Shown here piece by piece: positions 36,901 through 46,587 of a stretch of 52,865 bases of DNA. Each line of letters opens with the position of its first letter. Position 1 is the first letter of the stretch. The translations under genes were made by a program, and so were the position numbers. The stretch is from the NCBI GenBank assembly GCA_001436895.1, contig JQAY01000005.1:128427-181291 (forward strand). Reading direction: 5' to 3'. The notes beneath the pieces are model-generated. The model saw only the letters and a list, made by a program, of their open reading frames with translations. It was not told the origin of the DNA and made no database searches. The DNA is from Weissella confusa. Its GTDB lineage: Bacteria; Bacillota; Bacilli; Lactobacillales; Lactobacillaceae.

Positions 36901-37037
36901 TTTTAGTCCCGTGAGGCTACAAAGGGTTGCGTTGATTAGGGGTACAGGGGAAATTCAACACTCGCATGGGGAAGGACTACCACCAGACTAATCAGAAGCA
37001 CAGCCTCGTGAATCACTGGATTCACGAGGCTTTTTTA
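36901..37037 (+). promoter_or_regulatory. PyrR-type transcription attenuator of the pyr operon
   Basis: The leader contains TTTAGTCCCGTGAGGCTAC and AAAGGG, the conserved PyrR-binding loop (consensus AGTCCnGnGAGGCTnnnAAGG). A perfect 13-bp terminator stem with T tract lies at 37002-37036 (AGCCTCGTGAATC and its complement). The GAGGCT of the PyrR site can pair with AGCCTC of the terminator, giving the antiterminator. With UMP, PyrR would hold the first hairpin and allow termination, lowering the whole operon. Confidence 0.92.
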
Positions 37038-37057
37038 TTGCAGAAAAGGAGTGGCAC

Positions 37058-37960
37058 ATGCGGCATTTTGTTAACTTGAACGATTTACCAACCGAGACGA
37101 TTATGACTTTGATTGAGGATGCGTTGGCTTATAAGAACGGATCAAAAGATGTTAAACAGTCAAATCGATTGGTCGCCAATCTATTTTTTGAGAATTCAAC
37201 TCGTACACATTCGAGTTTCCAGGTTGCCGAAACGAACCTGGGTTGGCACCAAGTCATGATTGACCCACAAACCAGCTCGACCCAAAAAGGTGAGAGCTTG
37301 AGCGACACACTTAAGACGCTCGGGGCAATCGGGGTAAGCGTTGTGGTACTGCGCCACAAGATTAATGACTGGTATGCGCCCTTGATTAAGGAAGCAACAC
37401 CTTACATGCCACAGCTTGTTAACGCTGGTGACGGTAATGGCCAACACCCATCACAAAGCTTGTTAGATTTGGTCACTATCTATGAAGAGTTTGGTAAGTT
37501 CGAAGGGTTGAAGGTTCGAATTGTTGGGGACTTATTACACTCACGCGTGGCACGTTCAAATGCTGAAATCTTGCAACGACTTGGTGCAACGGTTTCGTTT
37601 GCTGGTCCAGAAGACTGGTACCCGGCTGATTTCGACCAATTCGGTACGTATACGACGTTTGATGATGATTTAGCCGACTTGGACGTGGTGATGTTGCTAC
37701 GTGTGCAACATGAACGAATCGCGACCGTTGAAAATGCTGACTTTTCACCGATTACGTACCACTTTGAATACGGCCTAACTGAGGAACGCTATAACACTTT
37801 GAAAGATTCAGCAATCGTGATGCACCCAGCGCCAGTTAATCGCGGGGTCGAAATTGCGGATCAATTGGTTGAGGCAAGCAAGTCACGCATCTTCCAACAA
37901 ATGACAAACGGTGTTTACGCCCGCATGGCGATTTTGAACGCTTTAACTGAGGAGAATTAA
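37058..37960 (+). CDS. pyrB: Aspartate carbamoyltransferase catalytic chain
   Basis: PyrB joins carbamoyl phosphate and aspartate, the committed step of pyrimidine synthesis. The 300 residues fit the catalytic chain. Carbamoyl phosphate is bound by FFENSTRTHSSF (about 43-54), QKGESLSDTL (about 75) and HPSQSLLD (about 129). Aspartate is bound by RVQHER (about 218) and HPAPVNRG (about 253). There is no pyrI regulatory chain, as is usual for Firmicutes. It is the first gene of the operon; pyrR and a uracil permease gene, often ahead of it, are absent. Confidence 0.97.
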   Translation: MRHFVNLNDLPTETIMTLIEDALAYKNGSKDVKQSNRLVANLFFENSTRTHSSFQVAETNLGWHQVMIDPQTSSTQKGESLSDTLKTLGAIGVSVVVLRHKINDWYAPLIKEATPYMPQLVNAGDGNGQHPSQSLLDLVTIYEEFGKFEGLKVRIVGDLLHSRVARSNAEILQRLGATVSFAGPEDWYPADFDQFGTYTTFDDDLADLDVVMLLRVQHERIATVENADFSPITYHFEYGLTEERYNTLKDSAIVMHPAPVNRGVEIADQLVEASKSRIFQQMTNGVYARMAILNALTEEN

Positions 37961-37961
37961 C

Positions 37962-39239
37962 ATGGCAAGTTTGCTTATTAAGAACGCACAAGTTGTGTCA
38001 CATGATGATGAATTGATTAACCAAGATGTCTTGGTTGAAGATGGCAAAATTGCAGCGATTGATGTGGTTTTGGATGCACAAGCTGATCGCGTGATTGACG
38101 CAAAGGGAGCGTTGCTAACGCCAGGCTTGGTTGACATTCACGTCCACTTCCGTGAGCCAGGTTTTGAATATAAGGAAACAATTGCAACCGGCTCAAAGGC
38201 TTCAGCACGTGGCGGATTTACGACGGTCGCAGCAATGCCCAACTTGAATCCAGTACCAGCAACGGTTGCAGCATTCCAACAAGTTCAAGCTAAGAATACG
38301 AGTGATGGTGTGGTGCATATCGAACAATATGCCGCAATTTCAGAAGGTTTGACGTCAGATGATGTGAGTGATATCCAAGCGTTGGCTGATGCCGGCGCGG
38401 TTGCCTTCACAAACGATGGTAAGGGTGTTCAAACGGCAGCAACAATGCTAACGGCGATGAAGGCCGCAGCAGCAGTTGACCGACCATTGGTTGCGCACTT
38501 GGAAGATGAGTCTTTGATGAACGGTGGGGTGATGAACCTTGGTAAGCGCTCAGAAGAACTTGGGTTGCCAGGGATTGACCCATTGGCTGAATCATCACAA
38601 CTCGCGCGTGACTTGGTATTGGCAAAGGCTGCCGGTGTGCATTACCACGTGGCACACTTGTCAACGAAGGAATCAGTTGCCTTGGTTCGTATGGGAAAGC
38701 AAATGGGCGTGAAGGTGACAGCGGAAGTTTCACCACACCACTTGTTGTTGGACGAAAATGACATTGACGGTGACAACGCCTTGTTTAAGATGAACCCACC
38801 GCTACGTGCACCAGAAGATCGCGCTGCGGTGATTGCTGGATTGCTAGACGGCACGATTGATATGGTTGCGACTGACCACGCGCCACACAGCGTCGAAGAG
38901 AAGGAGCGTTCATTTGTTGGGGCCGCGTTTGGCATTACCGGTATCGAAACAAGTTTCCAGTTGCTATATACGCATTTGGTTAAGCCGGGCATTGCTAGTT
39001 TGGAGCAGTTGCTAAACTGGATGATTACACAACCGGTCAAGGCCTTTAATTTGGCAGCGCCAACGACGCTAGCTGTCGGCGAAATTGCTGATTTGGCCTT
39101 GTTCAATTTGGAAACGGCGCACACGATTACAGCAGATGAATTTGTATCAAAGGGTGTGAATACACCATTTATCGGGGAAACAATTTACGGACAAACAGTG
39201 TTGACGGTCGTTGCCGGCAACGTTGTTTATGAAGCATAA
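37962..39239 (+). CDS. pyrC: Dihydroorotase
   Basis: PyrC closes carbamoyl aspartate to dihydroorotate. It is a 425-residue type I enzyme of the amidohydrolase superfamily. The metal motif is DIHVHFREPG (about 57-66); later ligands are His in AHLST (about 230) and Asp in ATDHAPH (about 305). The start lies one base after the pyrB stop, with GAGGAG inside the end of pyrB. Its product passes to PyrD, encoded three genes downstream. Confidence 0.97.
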   Translation: MASLLIKNAQVVSHDDELINQDVLVEDGKIAAIDVVLDAQADRVIDAKGALLTPGLVDIHVHFREPGFEYKETIATGSKASARGGFTTVAAMPNLNPVPATVAAFQQVQAKNTSDGVVHIEQYAAISEGLTSDDVSDIQALADAGAVAFTNDGKGVQTAATMLTAMKAAAAVDRPLVAHLEDESLMNGGVMNLGKRSEELGLPGIDPLAESSQLARDLVLAKAAGVHYHVAHLSTKESVALVRMGKQMGVKVTAEVSPHHLLLDENDIDGDNALFKMNPPLRAPEDRAAVIAGLLDGTIDMVATDHAPHSVEEKERSFVGAAFGITGIETSFQLLYTHLVKPGIASLEQLLNWMITQPVKAFNLAAPTTLAVGEIADLALFNLETAHTITADEFVSKGVNTPFIGETIYGQTVLTVVAGNVVYEA

Positions 39240-39249
39240 GGGGAAGAAC

Positions 39250-40332
39250 ATGAAGCGCTATCTGGTTTTGGAAAATGGTTCAGTGTATGCCGGCGAGGGG
39301 TTCGGATCATTGAAGCCGGTCGTTGGAGAATTGGTTTTTAACACAGGCATGTCAGGCTACCAGGAATCAATTACTGACTTGTCTTATCACGGTCAAATTT
39401 TGACGTTTACGTACCCATTGATTGGTAACTACGGGATTAACCGCGATGATTTCGAATCATTGAAGCCTGCCGCATCGGCGATTGTCACGCACGAAATTGC
39501 CCGTCGTCCATCGAACTGGCGTTCACAAATGTCAATTGCGGAATGGGCCGAAGCAATGGATTTGCCAGGTTTGACGGGCATTGATACACGTGCTTTGACG
39601 AAGGAACTTCGTGATTATGGTGTTATGAAGGCAACGATTGTGGACGAAGTAACGGAGACAACGGTTGCTGACTTGCAAGCAACGCAATTGTCAAACCAAC
39701 AAGTTGCCGAAGTAACGACGAAGACTACCTATGTGAACTCAACCGAAGGGGTTTCAATTGCGATGATTGATTTCGGCTTGAAGAACTCAATTCTGCGCGC
39801 CTTGTCTAAGCGCGGGGTGAATGTCATGGTATTCCCAGCGGATGTTGATGCCAAGACAATCTTGGATATGAATCCAGATGGCGTGTTGCTTTCAAATGGA
39901 CCTGGTGATCCTGAATCAGTTGAAGGTGTCTTAGATGTCATTCGTACGTTGCAAGACCGCTTGCCATTGATGGGAATTTGCTTGGGTCACCAACTATTCT
40001 CACTCGCTAACGGGGCAGAAACGTACAAGTTGAAGTTTGGTCACCGTGGCTTTAACCACGCGGTGCGTAACTTTACGAATGGTCGTGTCGACTTCACGTC
40101 ACAAAACCACGGGTACGCCGTTTCAGCTGAATCAATTGTTGGCACGAACCTTGAAATCACACACGAAGAAATTAACGACCACACCGTTGAAGGCGTTCGT
40201 TTGAAGAACCGCCCAGCATTCTCAGTGCAATTCCACCCAGATGCTGCGCCTGGTCCACACGATGCCGAGTATTTGTTTGACCAATTTTTGGAGATGATTG
40301 CTGAAGAGAAGAAGGGGGCGTCACATGCCTAA
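39250..40332 (+). CDS. carA: Carbamoyl-phosphate synthase small subunit
   Basis: CarA releases ammonia from glutamine for CarB. The ATG at 39250 (AAGGGGAAG site) gives 360 residues; the frame is open further upstream, inside pyrC, but has no ribosome site. The N-terminal domain starts at [17 protein letters not shown]. The class I amidotransferase domain shows the nucleophile Cys in GICLGHQ (about 243-249) and the histidine in [12 protein letters not shown] (about 325). The acidic triad position is Asp here where Glu is the common residue. It overlaps carB by 8 bases. Confidence 0.97.
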   Translation: MKRYLVLENGSVYAGEGFGSLKPVVGELVFNTGMSGYQESITDLSYHGQILTFTYPLIGNYGINRDDFESLKPAASAIVTHEIARRPSNWRSQMSIAEWAEAMDLPGLTGIDTRALTKELRDYGVMKATIVDEVTETTVADLQATQLSNQQVAEVTTKTTYVNSTEGVSIAMIDFGLKNSILRALSKRGVNVMVFPADVDAKTILDMNPDGVLLSNGPGDPESVEGVLDVIRTLQDRLPLMGICLGHQLFSLANGAETYKLKFGHRGFNHAVRNFTNGRVDFTSQNHGYAVSAESIVGTNLEITHEEINDHTVEGVRLKNRPAFSVQFHPDAAPGPHDAEYLFDQFLEMIAEEKKGASHA

Positions 40333-43300
40333 GCGCGAGGACATTAAGAAGGTTTTGGTTATTGGTTCAGGACCAATCGTTATTGGACAAGCAGCTGAGT
40401 TTGATTACTCAGGCACGCAAGCTGCGATGTCATTGAAAGAAGAAGGCTATGAAGTGGTTTTGGTTAACTCAAACCCAGCCACAATCATGACGGACACTGA
40501 GATGGCAGATAAGGTCTACATCGAGCCATTGTCATTGGAATTCTTGGAACGCATTTTGCGCAAGGAACGTCCTGATGCCATCGTACCAACGCTGGGTGGT
40601 CAAACTGGTTTGAACATGGCTAAGGATTTGTCTGAAGCTGGTATCTTGGCCGAGTTGAACATCGAATTGCTGGGAACGAAGCTATCAGCTATCCAAGAAG
40701 CCGAAGATCGCGAAGAGTTTAAGGACTTGATGGATCGTTTGAACGAACCGGTACCAGAGTCAACGATTGCTACGACAGTTGAAGAAGCGGTGGCGTTTGC
40801 CGACGAGCACGGTTACCCAGTGATTGTCCGTCCGGCCTACACGCTAGGTGGAACTGGTGGTGGTATCGCCAACGATCACGCACAATTGGTTGAAATTTCA
40901 GCGAACGGGTTGGAATTGTCACCAGTAACGCAAGTGTTGATTGAACGTTCAATCGCCGGTTTCAAGGAAATCGAATTCGAAGTGATGCGTGATGCCGCTG
41001 ACAACGCCTTGATTGTGGCTTCAATGGAAAACTTTGATCCAGTTGGGATTCACACGGGTGATTCAATCGTGGTAGCGCCAGTACAAACGTTGGCTGACCG
41101 CGAGCTACAAATGATGCGTGACGCAGCCTTGAAGATTATCCGCGCCTTGAAGATTGAGGGTGGGGTTAACATCCAAATGGCTCTGGATCCTGAGTCATTT
41201 AAGTACTACATTATCGAAGTTAACCCACGTGTATCTCGTTCATCTGCTTTGGCGTCAAAGGCAACAGGTTATCCAATTGCCAAGATGGCGGCGAAGATTG
41301 CGGTGGGCTTGACGTTGGACGAAATCATTAACCCAGTAACGGGTACGACGATGGCTGAGTTCGAGCCAGCTTTGGACTACGTAATCGTTAAGATTCCACG
41401 CTGGCCATTCGATAAGTTTGCTTCAGCTGACCGTCGTTTGGGAACGCAAATGAAGGCAACTGGTGAAGTCATGGCTATCGGTCGTAACATCGAGGAAGCC
41501 ATGAACAAGGCCGTTCGTTCACTTGAAATTGGGGCGACGGGTTTGAACGATATCACGTTTGATAATACGACGGACGCAGATTTGCTAGATGCCTTGATGC
41601 CAGCACGTGATGATCGTTTGTTCATGATTGCTGACTTGTTCCGTCGTGGTGTGTCGATTGATGATATTCACAACCGCACGAAGATTGACTACTTCTTCCT
41701 TGATAAGGTCTTGCACTTGGTCGAGCTCGAACAAGCATTGAAGCAAAACGTTGGGGATGCCGACACACTTGAATTGGCAAAGCGTAACGGTTTTGCAGAT
41801 AAGACAATCGCAGGCTTCTGGGGTAAGACAGTTGCTGAAGTGCGTGAAATGCGTCGAACGATGGGATTGCAACCGGTCTACAAGATGGTTGATACGGTGG
41901 CGGCTGAGTTTGAATCACAAACGCCGTACTACTACTCAACATACGAACAACAAAACGAATCAGTTGTGACGGACAAGGAAAGTGTCCTCGTGTTGGGTTC
42001 AGGTCCGATCCGTATCGGGCAAGGTGTTGAGTTCGATTACGCGACCGTCCATGCGGTAAAGGCAATTCAAGCGGCGGGCTACGAAGCTATTATCATGAAT
42101 TCAAATCCTGAAACGGTATCAACAGACTTCTCAGTTTCAGACAAGTTGTACTTTGAGCCGTTGACGTTGGAAGACGTGATGAACGTGATTGATTTGGAGC
42201 AACCAAAGGGTGTTGTCGTGCAATTCGGTGGTCAAACGGCGATTAACTTGGCCGCACCACTTGCTGAACATGGCGTGCAAATTTTGGGAACGACGGTTGC
42301 GGACCTAGACCGTGCCGAAGATCGTGAAGAGTTTGACCAAGTGATTAAGCAACTTGGTTTGCCACAACCGGTTGGTAAGACGGCAACGACCGTGGCTGGT
42401 GCATTGGCTGCAGCGGATGAAGTTGGTTATCCAGTCCTCGTGCGTCCATCATACGTTTTGGGTGGTCGCGCCATGGAAATTGTGACAAACCCAGACGAAT
42501 TGACGGACTACATGGGCCGTGCCGTGCAAGTGTCAAATGATCACCCGGTTTTGATTGACTCATACTTGATGGGTTCAGAAGCGGAAGTTGATGTTTTGTC
42601 AGACGGAGAAACAGTCATTATTCCTGGTGTCATGGAACACATCGAGCGTGCCGGGGTTCACTCAGGTGACTCAATGTCAGTTTATCCAGCCCAAACGCTT
42701 TCACAAAAGGTGAAGGATGAAATGGTGGCTGCGTCAATCGACTTGGCAAAGGCAATGAACACAGTTGGTTTGATGAACGTCCAATTCGTTATTCATGAAG
42801 ATACGGCATACGTTATCGAAGTTAATCCACGTGCCTCACGTACAGTGCCATTCATTTCAAAGGTGACACACTTGAAGTTGGCACAATTAGCAACGCGCGT
42901 CATGCTCGGCGAGCGATTGGCCGACATGGGTTTTGAAACGGGGGTCATCCCTGAGCCTAAGACGGTTCACGTCAAGGCTCCAATCTTCTCATTCACGAAG
43001 TTGCCAGATGTTGACTCATTGCTTGGACCAGAAATGAAGTCAACTGGAGAAGTGATGGGATCAGATTCAACGTTCGAAAAGGCGTTGTACAAGGCGTTCG
43101 TAGCATCGAACGTGAAGGTGCCAACATTTGGTAATGTCTTATTCACGGTTGCTGATGAAGACAAGGGGGAAGCACTAGCTTTGGCACGTCGCTTCGATGA
43201 CCTTGGTTTCCAACTTGTTGCAACAGCAGGAACGGGTGCTTTCTTCGCCCAAAACGGTTTGCGCGTCGATGTGTTGGATAAGATTAGCGAAACTGATAAC

Positions 43301-43504
43301 AATGCTGTTACGGCAATGCGTGATGGCAAGCTACAAATTGTTGTGAATACCACGCGTCAAGATGGAACGACGATGTCAGACGGTCGTTTGATTCGTAACG
43401 CAGCCATTGAAAATGCGGTGCCGTTGTTTACGGCATTCGACACAGTGGCAGCCTTGTTGAGCGTTTTGGAATCACAATCATTTGCTGTTACGCCAATGGA
43501 CTAA
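40325..43504 (+). CDS. carB: Carbamoyl-phosphate synthase large subunit
   Basis: CarB makes carbamoyl phosphate from bicarbonate, ammonia and two ATP. The 1059 residues contain two homologous ATP-grasp halves: [19 protein letters not shown] near the N-terminus and [18 protein letters not shown] near residue 556. An allosteric domain lies at the C-terminus (MGS-like, from about 925). ATP-grasp motifs [11 protein letters not shown] and [10 protein letters not shown] are present in each half. The gene starts inside the end of carA, so the subunits are translationally coupled. Placement inside the pyr operon marks it as the pyrimidine-controlled enzyme. Confidence 0.98.
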   Translation: MPKREDIKKVLVIGSGPIVIGQAAEFDYSGTQAAMSLKEEGYEVVLVNSNPATIMTDTEMADKVYIEPLSLEFLERILRKERPDAIVPTLGGQTGLNMAKDLSEAGILAELNIELLGTKLSAIQEAEDREEFKDLMDRLNEPVPESTIATTVEEAVAFADEHGYPVIVRPAYTLGGTGGGIANDHAQLVEISANGLELSPVTQVLIERSIAGFKEIEFEVMRDAADNALIVASMENFDPVGIHTGDSIVVAPVQTLADRELQMMRDAALKIIRALKIEGGVNIQMALDPESFKYYIIEVNPRVSRSSALASKATGYPIAKMAAKIAVGLTLDEIINPVTGTTMAEFEPALDYVIVKIPRWPFDKFASADRRLGTQMKATGEVMAIGRNIEEAMNKAVRSLEIGATGLNDITFDNTTDADLLDALMPARDDRLFMIADLFRRGVSIDDIHNRTKIDYFFLDKVLHLVELEQALKQNVGDADTLELAKRNGFADKTIAGFWGKTVAEVREMRRTMGLQPVYKMVDTVAAEFESQTPYYYSTYEQQNESVVTDKESVLVLGSGPIRIGQGVEFDYATVHAVKAIQAAGYEAIIMNSNPETVSTDFSVSDKLYFEPLTLEDVMNVIDLEQPKGVVVQFGGQTAINLAAPLAEHGVQILGTTVADLDRAEDREEFDQVIKQLGLPQPVGKTATTVAGALAAADEVGYPVLVRPSYVLGGRAMEIVTNPDELTDYMGRAVQVSNDHPVLIDSYLMGSEAEVDVLSDGETVIIPGVMEHIERAGVHSGDSMSVYPAQTLSQKVKDEMVAASIDLAKAMNTVGLMNVQFVIHEDTAYVIEVNPRASRTVPFISKVTHLKLAQLATRVMLGERLADMGFETGVIPEPKTVHVKAPIFSFTKLPDVDSLLGPEMKSTGEVMGSDSTFEKALYKAFVASNVKVPTFGNVLFTVADEDKGEALALARRFDDLGFQLVATAGTGAFFAQNGLRVDVLDKISETDNNAVTAMRDGKLQIVVNTTRQDGTTMSDGRLIRNAAIENAVPLFTAFDTVAALLSVLESQSFAVTPMD

Positions 43505-43561
43505 CAGACATAAAATACCCGGCTACGGCTGGGATACATATAGAAAGAGGGAGAATTTATC

Positions 43562-44533
43562 ATGACTGAAGATCGATTTGCAGTACAACTACCAGGTTTG
43601 GATTTGAAGAACCCGTTCATGCCGTCATCAGGTTCCTTTTATTACGGGCTTGACCACATGAAGGATTTTGATTTGAACAAGATGGGTGCGTTGGTTTTGA
43701 AGACAACAACGGTTGATGAACGTCGTGGTAACCCGCAACCTTGGATTATCAATACACAAGCCGGCATCATGAATTCAGTTGGATTGGCTAATCCAGGGAT
43801 GGATAAGGTAGCAACTGAAATTCTGCCTGAGTTGGAAACGCAATTGCCAGATTTGCCAGTGATGATTTCAATCGCTGGCGAGTCAGTGCCTGAGTATCGT
43901 ACTTTGGCAAAGGTCTTTGATAAGTTCGATTACATTAAGGCATTGGAGCTTAACTTGTCATGCCCAAACGTTGATAAGGGAGGCATGGAAGTTGGAGTTG
44001 ATCCAGATAGCGCAGCTGAAGTTGTTGCGGCGGTTCGTGAAGTAACGGATAAGCCGCTCTATGCCAAGCTATCACCAAACGTAACCGACATTAAGCCGAT
44101 TGCTAAAGCTGTTGAGACCGCTGGTGCTGATGGACTGGTGTTGATTAACACGGTGGTGGGGATGAGCTTGGATATTGCATCACGACAAGTTCGTCTATAT
44201 CGCGGTACAGGTGGTATTTCTGGGGCTTCAGTTCACCCAATCGCTGTGCGTATGGTTTGGGAAGCGGCTTCAGTTGTTGATATTCCAATCATTGGCGTTG
44301 GTGGTATCCGCTCAATGGACGATGCGCTAGAGTTGATGTTAGCTGGTGCATCTGCCGTGCAAATTGGGGCGATGAATGCCGAAGACCCACTCTTTATCAG
44401 CAAGCTAGTTGATGAACTGCCAGTGGCCTTAGACAAATATAACTTTGCGTCAGTTCGTGAGATTCCGACGGCGCTACAAAAGTTCCCAGCGCCTCTAACG
44501 GCATGGGAAGCTAATCACCCGGGAGACAATTAA
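43562..44533 (+). CDS. pyrD: Dihydroorotate dehydrogenase (class 1)
   Basis: PyrD oxidises dihydroorotate to orotate with FMN. The 323-residue protein has the active cysteine in LNLSCPNV (about 132-139), which marks class 1. KTTTVDERRGNP (about 47) and the FMN-phosphate loop GVGGIRSMDDA (about 246-256) are also seen. NVDKGGMEVGVDP resembles the class 1B type, which normally needs the partner PyrK to reach NAD. No pyrK is in this operon, so the electron acceptor is uncertain. The ribosome site is GAGGGAGA. A 57-base gap separates it from carB. Confidence 0.95.
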   Translation: MTEDRFAVQLPGLDLKNPFMPSSGSFYYGLDHMKDFDLNKMGALVLKTTTVDERRGNPQPWIINTQAGIMNSVGLANPGMDKVATEILPELETQLPDLPVMISIAGESVPEYRTLAKVFDKFDYIKALELNLSCPNVDKGGMEVGVDPDSAAEVVAAVREVTDKPLYAKLSPNVTDIKPIAKAVETAGADGLVLINTVVGMSLDIASRQVRLYRGTGGISGASVHPIAVRMVWEAASVVDIPIIGVGGIRSMDDALELMLAGASAVQIGAMNAEDPLFISKLVDELPVALDKYNFASVREIPTALQKFPAPLTAWEANHPGDN

Positions 44534-44536
44534 ACA

Positions 44537-45250
44537 ATGACAAAGCCAGTATTTATTGCCTTGGATTTTCCAGATGCCAAAACGATGTGGGGGTTCTTGG
44601 ACCAATTTCCAGCGAGTGTCCGTCCAGCTGTTAAAGTAGGGATGGAATTGTTCTACCGTGAAGGACCAGCCTTGGTTACCGCATTGAAGGAACAAGGCTT
44701 CACCGTCTTTCTTGATTTGAAACTATACGACATTCCAAACACAGTGCAACAGGCGACGAAAAATGTTGCGCGACTAGGTGTGGATTATTTGACGGTGCAT
44801 GCAGCGGGTGGTGTGCGTATGCTTCAAGCAGCTAAGAAGGGTGCACAAGAAGGGGCAGACGCAGTTGGCGTAACGGCACCTAAGTTGCTAGCTATCACGC
44901 AATTGACCTCATTTTCTGAAGAAGAAATGCAGACTACCCAACTTGTGACGGTTTCAATGCGCGAGTCGGTTATTCACTTAGCACAACTAGCTGCTCAAGC
45001 CGGTGTGGCGGGAACCATTTCATCTGCATTCGAATCAGCAGACATTCACGCGAACACGCCAGCGGGCTTCTTATCAATTACGCCTGGTATTCGATTGGCT
45101 GGGGATGCGGTTGGTGATCAAAGCCGTGTTGTCACACCAGCACGAGCTGCCGAAATGGGCGCTGATGGGATTGTGGTTGGCCGTTCAATTACGCAGGCAA
45201 CTGATCCTGTTGCAGCTTACCAACTTATTGAAACAGAATTTAACGCTTAA
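44537..45250 (+). CDS. pyrF: Orotidine 5'-phosphate decarboxylase
   Basis: PyrF decarboxylates OMP to UMP, the last step of the pathway. The 237 residues show the N-terminal FIALDFPDAK strand, the catalytic DLKLYDIPNTV (about 60-70) with the Asp-Lys-Asp array, and a phosphate-binding loop near TPGIRLAGD (about 185) and GADGIVVGRSI (about 212). It starts 3 bases after pyrD and ends 16 bases before pyrE. Confidence 0.97.
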   Translation: MTKPVFIALDFPDAKTMWGFLDQFPASVRPAVKVGMELFYREGPALVTALKEQGFTVFLDLKLYDIPNTVQQATKNVARLGVDYLTVHAAGGVRMLQAAKKGAQEGADAVGVTAPKLLAITQLTSFSEEEMQTTQLVTVSMRESVIHLAQLAAQAGVAGTISSAFESADIHANTPAGFLSITPGIRLAGDAVGDQSRVVTPARAAEMGADGIVVGRSITQATDPVAAYQLIETEFNA

Positions 45251-45266
45251 GACGGAGAAAAAACTT

Positions 45267-45908
45267 ATGACAGATTACAAAGCAGCAGTTGCTCAAGCCT
45301 TGTTGGATATCGAGGCCATTAAGCTACAACCAAATGATCCCTTTACGTGGGCATCAGGTTTGAAGAGCCCAATTTATACGGATAACCGTAAGACGATTGC
45401 TTTCCCAAAGGTTCGCAAGTTGATTGCGAAGGGCTTGGCCAATTTAATTAAGCATGAGTACCCAGAGGTCGAAGTTATCGGTGGTGTGGCCACAGCCGGC
45501 ATTCCACACGCAGCTTGGGTTGCAGCTGAACTAGAATTGCCAATGATTTATGTCCGTTCAAAGCCGAAGGATCACGGTGCTGGTAAGCAAATCGAAGGTG
45601 AACTAACAGCTGGTCAAAAGGTTGTGCTTATCGATGATTTGATTTCAACGGGTGGCTCAGTTTTGGGCGCTGTTGAAGCAACGCGTCGTGAAGGTGGCGA
45701 AGTGCTGGGCGTTGTCTCAATCTTCTCATACGAATTACCAGCGGCTGACGAAAACTTCGCAGCTGCCAAGACACCATTCGCATCATTGACGACTTACTCA
45801 GCTTTGATTGATGCAGCGATTGCGTCAGGTCAAGTAGATGATGCTGATTTGGAGACCCTACAAGCCTGGCGTCAAGACCCAAAGGCGTGGGGTGAAGCGC
45901 GCGGATAA
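45267..45908 (+). CDS. pyrE: Orotate phosphoribosyltransferase
   Basis: PyrE joins orotate to PRPP, giving OMP for PyrF. The ATG at 45267 follows GGAGA and gives 213 residues; the longer open frame from 45003 is inside pyrF and is rejected. The PRPP-binding motif VVLIDDLISTGGSVL (about 121-135) and the catalytic loop with RSKPKDHGAGKQIEGEL (about 95-111) are clear. It is the last gene of the operon and ends at a terminator. Confidence 0.97.
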   Translation: MTDYKAAVAQALLDIEAIKLQPNDPFTWASGLKSPIYTDNRKTIAFPKVRKLIAKGLANLIKHEYPEVEVIGGVATAGIPHAAWVAAELELPMIYVRSKPKDHGAGKQIEGELTAGQKVVLIDDLISTGGSVLGAVEATRREGGEVLGVVSIFSYELPAADENFAAAKTPFASLTTYSALIDAAIASGQVDDADLETLQAWRQDPKAWGEARG

Positions 45909-45915
45909 CGGATAG

Positions 45916-45960
45916 ATAAGCACTCGAAAAAACTTTTTGTATTTTCGAGTGCTTATATTT
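45916..45960 (+). terminator. Rho-independent terminator of the pyr operon
   Basis: A perfect 15-bp stem (45916-45930 with 45942-45956) ends in ATTT. The flanking A and T content may allow use in both directions. Confidence 0.9.
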
Positions 45961-45987
45961 GTAACCGCTTACAAGGTGCGTTATTAT
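45959..45987 (+). promoter_or_regulatory. Promoter of the second RNA-like element
   Basis: TTGTAA (45959-45964) and TATTAT (45982-45987) are 17 bases apart, just after the pyr terminator. The expected start is about 45994. A cre box covers the -35 region. Confidence 0.55.
45960..45973 (+). promoter_or_regulatory. cre box (CcpA operator)
   Basis: TGTAACCGCTTACA matches TGWAANCGNTNWCA at every position. Its overlap with the -35 box predicts repression by CcpA when rapidly used sugars are present. Confidence 0.75.
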
Positions 45988-46014
45988 AAACATGTACCAA
46001 AGGAAGAAAGGTAG

Positions 46015-46095
46015 ATGATAACTTTGGAAGAAACAATTATTTCAACCACAGTAGTGCCATCATCTACCGCAATCCATGCGGGCGTGTCACAGTAA
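46015..46095 (+). CDS. Possible 26-residue peptide inside the RNA
   Basis: ATG at 46015 follows AAGGAAGAAAGG and opens a 26-codon frame beginning MITLEETIIS and ending HAGVSQ. It is neither hydrophobic nor basic. The first long helix of the RNA (46010-46019 with 46059-46068) covers the start codon and the base of the ribosome site, so translation would depend on that helix opening. It could be a leader peptide, a dual-function sRNA product, or a chance frame. Confidence 0.3.
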   Translation: MITLEETIISTTVVPSSTAIHAGVSQ

Positions 46096-46438
46096 TGACG
46101 CAAGATAACAACACGTATCATTTTTAAGAGATAAACGCATTAGTCATGATTTGACATCTCTTGCGATCATTAGCATCGGTTACTTCGACGACGGACGATA
46201 ATCCAGTGATGGATGTAAGCTTGTTCAGAGATTGGAGGCCGCTCCCGACACGGTTTGATGAATAAATCAAATAGCTTGGATGCGGTAGAGATGAGACTAT
46301 AGATTTGGTTGTGACCATACCTTAGCGACAGACGACTAAAACTGCAGATTAGTTCTCTAAGGTGGTCCCTTTACAATTGAATACAGGGTGGTGGAGTAGC
46401 ACTTCCCTAGCTATGTGTCGCAAATCATAGCTGAAGTG

Positions 46439-46468
46439 ACCGCGGGCCAACGTGCCGGCGGTTTTTTT
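46439..46468 (+). terminator. Rho-independent terminator of the structured RNA
   Basis: ACCGC-GGC pairs with GCC-GCGGT with one internal mismatch and is followed by seven T. Confidence 0.85.
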
Positions 46469-46587
46469 GCGCAAAAATTTGAGAAGATATCTTTCGCCTG
46501 ACTAAGGTCAGCGGGGTAGACCAACAGCTACTGTGATAAAAATTCACAAAGCCATCACGACTGCCTATCCCAAAACCGGATGATTGT

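Larger units (their letters stand above)
45994..46469 (+). ncRNA. Putative CcpA-controlled structured RNA, about 475 nt
   Basis: The unit has its own promoter, a perfect cre box and a terminator, and holds no large gene. Many local helices can be drawn: GGTAGATGAT (46010-46019) with ATCATCTACC (46059-46068), AAGAGAT (46126-46132) with ATCTCTT (46156-46162), ATCCA/TGGAT (46201-46214), TTTGAT/ATCAAA (about 46254-46271), CCTTAG (46320-46325) with CTAAGG (46357-46362), and TAGCTATG/CATAGCT (about 46409-46432). A 26-codon frame lies at its 5' end, so it may be a dual-function RNA. It could also be a long leader of the glycosyltransferase operon, but that operon has its own promoter-like site. Confidence 0.55.

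Noticed and set aside
45003-45266. Extended N-terminus of pyrE inside pyrF
   Set aside because: The upstream part is an out-of-frame reading of pyrF. The ATG at 45267 has a ribosome site and gives the usual PyrE length.
46320-46468. T-box riboswitch in the second structured element, from AGGGTGGT near 46385 and ACCGCGGG near 46439
   Set aside because: The conserved T-box sequence (AGGGTGGnACCGCG) is not contiguous, no classical stem I with specifier loop was seen, and no aminoacyl-tRNA synthetase or amino acid gene follows.
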